A program made the position numbers and the translations under genes. Below the pieces are notes generated by a model. The model was not told the DNA's origin, did no database searches, and worked only from the letters and a program-made list of their open reading frames with translations. Source: Plumapathes pennacea (Eukaryota; Cnidaria; Anthozoa; Antipatharia; Myriopathidae). Taken from it: a DNA stretch of 64,000 bases. Below are positions 57,701 to 64,000 of this stretch, in pieces (the first letter of the stretch is position 1; each line of letters starts with the position of its first letter). The DNA is taken from the NCBI GenBank assembly GCA_964036295.1, contig OZ038464.1:26548508-26612507 (forward strand). Direction: 5' to 3'.

Positions 57701-59878
57701 ACTATTTTTTCCCCTATATACTATAGGGGAAAAAAGTAAATTAAAACAAGTAGAGCACAGTACAATACCCACCATCTTGACTGAAGTCATCCACAACAAT
57801 AACCTCTGTTAGCAGTTCTGGTGGAGTTCTATTTATGACACTGTGGATGGTACGGAGTAGGACCGAAAGACGTTCCTTGTGAAAGCATATAATTACAGAT
57901 GTGGTTGGAAGTTTGTCAGGGTAATTATCATGCTTGACTTTACATCTGGGAAAGAAAGACAGAAGAAGCAAAGTTAACACAGTAGTTAAGCCTTGGTACT
58001 CTAGGTCTTCAACTCCTGGTAGAGACTGGCCCTGAATATAGAAATAACACTATGAGTTGGTTTTACTTTGTTGAGCCTCTGTGGTTTCATAACAAAAAAA
58101 TACAGTTGAACTTCCCTATTTCGAACTTGTACAATTCAAAATCCCCATTATTTCGAAGTCAAGCCAAATCCTAGTGGATACATTTTTCAGTCATTTATTA
58201 TCAGCTATTTCGAAACCCCACTATTTCAAACTTTTTGTCATGTCCCGTGGGACTTCAAAATAGTGGGGTTTGACTGTAATGCTTTGAGCAGTGGCAAGAG
58301 AACTGTATGTATGGTAAAAGAACCGCTATTGTATGTGTTTGAAAGGAGATATTCACTTTGCAGCAATCACTCTCAAGTTTTTAAAGTGCTACTAGACTAA
58401 AGCCTCTAAGCCTTAGTGGCTGACGTTTTAGGCCTGTGACTGTAAGAGATTGATAAGAGATACTTGAAGATTTCTTTCCAGATCAGCTGTGTGTGTGCAC
58501 ACATTGTACTAATTTATACAGGGTTAAAAAATATGCTAGCCCATCAAGTAACTAATTCTTGCCAAATCACACTTGAATGGTTTGGAAATTTGTAGTAACT
58601 AAATGAGGGGATTTATCATAAAACCACTTGCCCAAAAGGAATCTCTAAAATTGTGAACAAAAAATCAATAAATGCACGGCTGTGACAACTTAGCCTTTGA
58701 AAAACTCTGTTTACCCACACCAGCTTGGTACACTTCAATTTAAATGCTGGCAAGCTTTGCCAAATAACGAAAACAAAAGGAGGGTGTGTCACCAAGGTGA
58801 TAACAGAAGAGATGTGGAATGTCAATCAATGAACCAAATTATTGTAAAACATCAGCTTGATAAAACTTAAAAGTGATTCATCATAAAATAAAACATGCTA
58901 CCAGTACAGTGTACGAGAGACAGGCAGTTTCCATAGAAATTCATGACATAAAATAGAGTATAGTTAGTATTAATAATTAATTACAAATTATTTGAAAATC
59001 TTGTTGTTTTCTGTTAGTAAAACGTGAACACTGATGAATTGGCTTATTTTAAACACTACTGTACATTAACTTATGTCTGAATCAAGCGGCTTCATTAGTA
59101 CCAACGGCAAACCAAAACAGCGTGCAAAATTGTCAGAGAAGGATCTGTCTCCCAGGCCAGCCTCCCTCTCTTGGGAAAAACTCAAACTGAAACATGTGCC
59201 GCTTGTAGCGCGCGTGCCAGTTTTAATAAATTATTGGCATTAACCGGCTTTCCTATTCTAATGGCTCACAATTTGGCTTTGTATCATAGAACTATATTTG
59301 TCACGGTACCACTGAACGAATTGGGTAAAAATAAACACGGGCCCTTTGAAATTTAGAGAAATACACACTTACTGTTCGCCACGAACGTCCTCCAGAGTTC
59401 TATCAAGTGAAATCTGGTCGCTGAGTACCCAGTTAAAAGAATGCTCAGAGAATTTCTGCTCAGATAACTCTTTGTCTTCTTTAGAAGTTAGTGAGGCTGC
59501 TCTTCCTCCTTCTCCTAGACCATTTGGGTCCCTCAGTTTCGCTCTACTTGCATCGTACACATTTTTACTCGCTCCACTACGTTTTCGTGGAATCACGGCT
59601 ATGATGGCTTTAGCAGCTCCTGCTAGCAGTCCCGGTTTGTCTGATTTTACCTCCTGGTCCTTCTCCCAGGGATACTTGATGTGTCTGTGTTGAGGTTGTA
59701 AAGGCTGAACGCCTGCACCGGTCATGTAATGATGGTGGTTATCAAAGATTACCGGAGAGTTGAGCATTGTCAAAGATTGCCTTGTCATTTCATCGTTGAA
59801 CATTAAAAGAAGCACCGTAACGGCAAACCAGAACACCGATGTCAGTAAGACGATGTTGAATATTCTCCAAAGGCCCAT
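54721..59878 (-). CDS. Polypeptide N-acetylgalactosaminyltransferase B (GALNT family)
   Basis: Same reaction and Golgi location as the enzyme at 38366-44510. Exons: 59373-59878, 57773-57945, 57247-57613, 56952-57069, 56063-56389, 55536-55787, 54721-54852; total 1,875 nt, 624 aa, phases closing. The signal anchor is at about residues 7-28 ([20 protein letters not shown]), followed by a stem of about 130 residues. The catalytic domain has [18 protein letters not shown], where most members have HNEAWS. It also has [14 protein letters not shown] (DSH at about 271-273), [12 protein letters not shown] and WGGEN at about 378-382. The lectin domain has [33 protein letters not shown] and [11 protein letters not shown]. 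Intron phases match paralogue A, but lectin exons 6 and 7 of A are one exon here. It is divergent from FBXL4 with 353 bp between starts. Confidence 0.93.
54929..55440 (-). repeat. Tandem array, about 31-34 bp unit, roughly 15 copies
   Basis: The units read like GCGTGCAACAATTGTATC followed by GTAATCACCTAATT or ATGTTCACCTAACT. Each carries the palindrome CAATTG and alternates CACCTAATTGCG with CACCTAACTGCG. The array fills most of the last intron of GalNAc-transferase B. Confidence 0.9.
58101..58278. mobile_element. MITE-like element with TACAGTTGAAC ends
   Basis: Starts TACAGTTGAACTTCCC and ends GTGGGGTTTGACTGTA. The outer ends are inverted repeats with two mismatches. The interior has repeated ATTTCGAA phrases (CTATTTCGAACTTG, TTATTTCGAAGTC, CTATTTCGAAACC). 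Intron 1 of GalNAc-transferase B. Confidence 0.65.
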
Positions 59879-60231
59879 AGTAAAGATCCGTAATGAGGGG
59901 TTCTCTTACTGAAAAGATCCGGGGAAAAATTCACACTGTGAAGCGAAATCACCGGCACAGCTGGAATTTTGTAGAACTGTATTGCCACGTACAAATCGAC
60001 GGAAAGCGTCAATTATTCGACCCTGGCACTTGCACTGCGGATCTTGGTGAACCCGTGATAATGCTCAACGAAGAAACCCGAAGAAATAGTTGTGTGCAGG
60101 TGTACGCAATGAGCATGATTCAGACAAGGCAACCTGGCCTTCACCTCGAAAACTCTCCCAGGGGAGGGACTGGTGATTATTTTTGTCGCGTGGAAGAACA
60201 AGATGTCGCCGGTCATTGATCGTGAAATGCA
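59879..60231. promoter_or_regulatory. Head-to-head intergenic region GalNAc-transferase B / FBXL4
   Basis: The 353 bp lies between divergent start codons and is inferred to hold both promoters. A small frame at 60203-60235 sits directly before FBXL4. Confidence 0.5.
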
Positions 60232-60235
60232 ATGA
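60203..60235 (+). other. Upstream ORF overlapping the FBXL4 start
   Basis: ATG at 60203 opens a 10-codon frame (MSPVIDREMQ) that stops at 60233-60235, so its TGA overlaps the proposed FBXL4 ATG (60232-60234) as ATGA. It could act as a regulatory uORF, or mark that the true start or splicing differs from the model. Confidence 0.4.
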
Positions 60236-63200
60236 AAGCAGCCAAGGAAGAGAGACAGTATGTGCAGAAGGTCGTACAGTTCTCCAGCCAGTATGGAGGC
60301 GATCTATCCCGCAGTTATGCAGCCTTAAATCTTGTTGGAAAAGACGAAAATTATCCTGGCTATGGCGACTTCACACAATCTTTTGTTTTGGTAAGTTCTG
60401 GCTGCTGCTTTTATTGAGCCACGTTGGGCGTGCATGAAATTAGTTTCAGTACGCGAATAATTTGTGGAATCGAAAGGTGAGGTTCTTGTCTCGGTCGACT
60501 CAAGCACTATGTTATTATAATTCCTTATTTTTAATACCTGATCTGTGCTAAATATATTACAGCTGTTGCTGTATTAGTCGTAATGGGTTGTAGAAACCTG
60601 TTTATACGATATTTTTTGCGTTTTAGTGGCAAAATCAAATTGAAACTGAAATATTTTGAAACTTTTAAAAATAGGCCATGTGAATATTTTTCTAGTACCC
60701 CAAAAAGTCTGCCAGAAAGTTCCCAACCCAAAAAAGGGCCCAAATCGCTAATTTCAAACCCAGAAGAGGGTTTGCACCTATCCTCCACATTCTGGCAACA
60801 TTGCTTTAAAAAATGAAACAGTTTTAAGTCATTCACAAGAGCACCATTCCATTTGACTTGATTGTCTTATGTTGTGTGCATTTTCTATAGCGAACATATG
60901 GTCCATGGTGGAAGATGGCCCCATCAGCTCCAGAGCCCTTCAAAAGATGCTCCAGCTCATTTATCAGTGAAGATTTTGTTGGTGAGATTACAGTACATTA
61001 CTACTGTATATAGCAACTCTTTTTACCACAACGCACTAGTTTCTCGCTCTCTGATTGGTTGATTAATCGTGGTAAATAAGAGTCCAGACAACAATGTGAT
61101 GCCAGTTGACGCCAGGGTGTCATGCTTTGCAACGAAATACAACGAAACTTTCTTGTATATTTCTAAATATTGTAGTAAAAAACAAATTTCTACTGGTTTG
61201 CTGTGGTGTGGACTCTTATTTACCACGATTTATGTCATCACACAGTCAAAATTTGTTGTGGACTCCTGCCACGGCAAACCAGTGGAAATTTATCAAGTCT
61301 AATATTTACCAGACTACTGCTAGTATTTTATAGAGTGAGGGGATTTTTCATCTCTCACGTCAAAGGTCAAATATCAAACAAAAACAACTACTGCTGCTTG
61401 TATTAAGCATTGCTCCAGTAATTGATTATGAACATTCTCTTTTCTTACTAGAAAAGAAAATAAGCCCTTCACTAAAGTCCAACAGCTAAACTACACTGTG
61501 CATGAGAGTTGAGTTGAGTCAAGCACTGATCAGCTGAGCATTATATAATTTAACTACTCGTAATCCGAGTCAATCTGAGTGTCTGTGTGCTCTCCAAGTG
61601 TAAGGGGAGGGGAGAGGAAAAGAAAAATATTTCCATTTTTTTCTCACAATTTTTCCGCTCCCCCACAATCCCAATCAGATATTTACAATATGACAATCCA
61701 CTGTGAAAAGACCATGCCAGCCTGTAAGTTATGGACCAGTCAATTGACCAATCAGAATATACATGCTATCTGTGCCATAATAAAGCCTTTTGCTTCCCAA
61801 ACATCCAGGCCTTAATAAAATTTCCCAACCCATTCTGAACAAAATGCAGTGTACTGATCGTGCCCCTTGAAGGCAAACAATTGATCAGCTGCCTTTTTTT
61901 TCTTACTGAAAAATGACAGTAGAAGTATATAGAACTGCAAAAATAACCACCATGTAGTGCAAGCGGATCGACAATTGCCCAACATTCCTGTCTTCTTTAC
62001 ACAGAAATAGATTTTGAAAAACCAGTTTATCCAACAAAGATTGAGATTGTGGAGACCTACAACCCAGGAGCAGTGGTGAAGATTTTAGCTCTACAGCTGG
62101 AAGATGTTCAAGGAAGTCTTGTGCCTGTTCAGAATGGGTAGGTATTGTACATTAATATTCAGTCCAGAGAAAGTGTCACTTGGCAGAAGGGTTTTCTGGT
62201 GAAAGTCTTATAAATTAGCAAAACATTTTGTCATGCCTTAAATTGCACCCCCACCGCCCACTTCACCACGATTACGACTAAAACAGTTATACGGTGTACG
62301 ACAATTAGTGTGTAACATGTCGTTATAAGGTATTAAAATTTACATTTTGTGACACATTGTGTGTTGTTGCAATGCAACAGTACAGACAATATGAGCTAAA
62401 ATTGTGACGAATAAATGGATAGTTTTTGAACGATCAACTTCGATTTTTACTTTTCATTTTATAATGTAAAAATCATTCACCGTGTATATAGCTTTATCTC
62501 AATGTACTCCCATACTCACTAACGAAGCGTGTGTTTCTCTCCTTCTCTATTGCTCTGTCTTTTTCTTTCTTTCTTTCTTTTCTTGTCAGTTGGGTGACTC
62601 TGTGGTCTGGCCTTCCTCAAACAAAATGCCCACCAAAGGCACGGCGATTTTCTCCTCCTCTGCGTACAATAAAGTACCCAACCAAGTGAGTTGAATTCCC
62701 TTCTGAAGCCGACTGCGCCAACACAATTAATTCTCTGGCAAAATAATTTATTTACTTAGAGATTTCAGACCAAAATGTACGATTTTCCATACTTTTTTCA
62801 GATCTGTCCTCGAAAATTAGTAGCCATTATTTGTTGTCTCACCGTATATCCCTGTCAAAGTCATTATTTGCAAACCAAAAAGACAAATTCTATTGCATTA
62901 TTTCAAACTTCACAATAAAGTATTTGGGGCTGCACATAACTAAATATATATATGGCTTACGGCTAAACACTGTCAAAACGTGTTGGCTGACATTTCGAGT
63001 GAGAAGCGTCCGACCTGTCGTTAGATCGAGGCTGAAACGCCAGCCGTCAACTCTGTACGGCACGCTCAGCTCGTCTACATTAACCTTTGGTACAAGTAGC
63101 TACTTTTACGTAAAACCGTTTGTACACTCAATATTGTGGCGCTTAATTTTACTAAACCTTATATAAACGTCAGTGGGCGACACTGGTGCCCCTTTTGAAC

Positions 63201-63678
63201 ATTAGACTTTGTTCTCTGCGCTTTCGGGTCTTGCGGCAGTGCGGCAATGAAAGGAAAAACCACAGATGGTCGCTGAGTGGCCGGACTGGGCAGAATTTGG
63301 AAGTTAGTGCAAGAGCTAATGATTTCGTTTGGTAGAACATGTATATCCACTTCAACTTTGTGTGACACATTATATTTTTTATCTCTAAGCCGACGCGCGT
63401 ATAACGACGTTAGTATTTCTTGAATTTCCAGAACGCTTCGACTTGAGTTCAACCAAGAGCACACGGACTATTACACAGAGCTGGATGCTGTTGTTTTATA
63501 TGGCACTCTAGTGTCCAAGAAAGGACACAAGGCAAAGGTGTCCAACAAAAGCACGCGCGGGGATAGTTCTGCAGAACAGTCGGAAGCCCTGACAGTCAAG
63601 CTGCTAAGACAGCTGTCACTTGGCGACAGTGACTGTCCCAATCAAGAAGGAAGCAATGGATATTTTGATATTCTACCT
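60232..63678 (+). CDS. FBXL4: F-box/LRR protein 4 (FBXL4), 5' part
   Basis: FBXL4 is a mitochondrial outer-membrane F-box protein that limits mitophagy by promoting turnover of BNIP3/NIX. Exons: 60232-60390, 60891-60981, 62005-62137, 62590-62685, 63432-63678; together 726 nt, 242 codons, in frame. Family stretches: YVQKVVQFSSQYGGDLSRSY, GDFTQSFVLRTYGPWWKMAP, KPVYPTKIEIVETYNPGAVVKILAL, WVTLWSG and YYTELDAVVLYGT. These form the N-terminal discoidin-like domain of FBXL4. The last exon ends GYFDILP, just before where the F-box would begin. The F-box and leucine-rich repeats lie past the window. The N-terminus is short compared with vertebrates and lacks an obvious hydrophobic leader, so an upstream exon is possible. 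Confidence 0.9.
61026..61297 (+). mobile_element. Short non-autonomous relative of the recombinase element (copy 2)
   Basis: In FBXL4 intron 2. CACTAGTTTCTCGCTCTCTG followed by ATTGGTTGA and GGTAAATAAGAGTCCAGACA match copy 1 at 24450-24720 in inverse orientation. GTGTGGACTCTTATTTACCA, GTCAAAATTTGTTGTGGACT and GCAAACCAGTGGAAATTTAT also match. The TTTCTCGCT..TGATTGG phrase also stands beside the left inverted repeat of the 45.1-kb element. Confidence 0.75.
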
Positions 63679-64000
63679 GTAAGTCACTTCTTGGTTTTCT
63701 CGCTGCTGTTTTAACGTTTGCTGAGTCACTGTTGTCGTTGTTGTCGTTGTTGCTGCTGCTGTTATTGTTGTCTTGGTTGTAGTTGTTGTTGCTGCTGTTA
63801 TTGTTGTCTTGGTTGTAGTTGTTGTTGTCGTTGTCGTTGTCGTTGCTACTGATATTGCTGCTACTATTGTTTCTGTCCCACATTTATCGTGAGGGAGATA
63901 AAACGCAGTACAATTTACTGCCGAACTGTCGGGTTTCATTTGCCGTGAGTGCGCGAAGGTGCCGATAACATCCAAGTCTACCTCCCAGTTTATTGTAGAC
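63679..64000 (+). other. FBXL4 intron 5 start with GTT/GCT microsatellite
   Basis: A donor GTAAGT at 63679 is followed by a GTTGTTGTC/GCTGCTGTTATTGTTG array at 63728-63870. No further exon before the window ends. Confidence 0.8.

Noticed and set aside
63596-63975. Asn/Ser- and Thr-rich frames on the minus strand
   Set aside because: They translate a GTT/GCT microsatellite in an FBXL4 intron and overlap a real exon on the other strand.

Overview
This is animal nuclear DNA. The genes have spliced GT-AG introns, polyadenylation signals, many short interspersed repeats and a metazoan gene set. The set (GTPBP4, LMBR1-type receptor, BRD8, an HMGA-like AT-hook protein, PDSS1, RADX, FTCD, two GalNAc-transferases, a class A GPCR, FBXL4), the compact introns and the abundance of small DNA elements suggest an anthozoan cnidarian, probably a stony coral. 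That assignment is inference, not proof.

Layout. 1-6904 (+): 3' part of GTPBP4/NOG1. 8955-16284 (-): LMBR1/LIMR, 16 exons whose reading frame closes exactly (463 aa). 16905-19535 (+): BRD8 in a single exon. 21540-21965 (-): small HMGA-like protein with five AT-hooks. 22280-27250 (+): PDSS1, 9 exons, 446 aa. 27681-30531 (-): RADX, 3 exons, 747 aa. 30686-37215 (+): FTCD, 13 exons, 542 aa. 38366-44510 (-): GalNAc-transferase A, 8 exons, 586 aa. 45123-47338: a complete mobile element encoding a tyrosine recombinase (DUF3504/Crypton type). It is bounded by TTAA and by 202-bp inverted repeats that are themselves long palindromes. 48746-50416 (+): single-exon class A GPCR. 54721-59878 (-): GalNAc-transferase B, 7 exons, 624 aa. 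60232-63678 (+): 5' part of FBXL4, running off the window.

The genes are mostly unrelated housekeeping functions: ribosome biogenesis, chromatin, CoQ synthesis, fork protection, histidine/folate metabolism, mucin-type glycosylation, mitochondrial quality control. What links them is architecture: four of the neighbouring pairs are head-to-head with 154-620 bp between start codons, so shared bidirectional promoters are likely. All exon models were built by eye from splice signals and frame closure. Protein names come from recognising family sequences, not from a database search.

The most unusual object is the 2.2-kb recombinase element at 45.1-47.3 kb. Cryptons are not known for long terminal inverted repeats or TTAA target duplications, yet this one has both. 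Two diverged short elements elsewhere in the window (24.5 kb and 61.1 kb) carry the same hairpin-loop core, as expected if the element has non-autonomous relatives.
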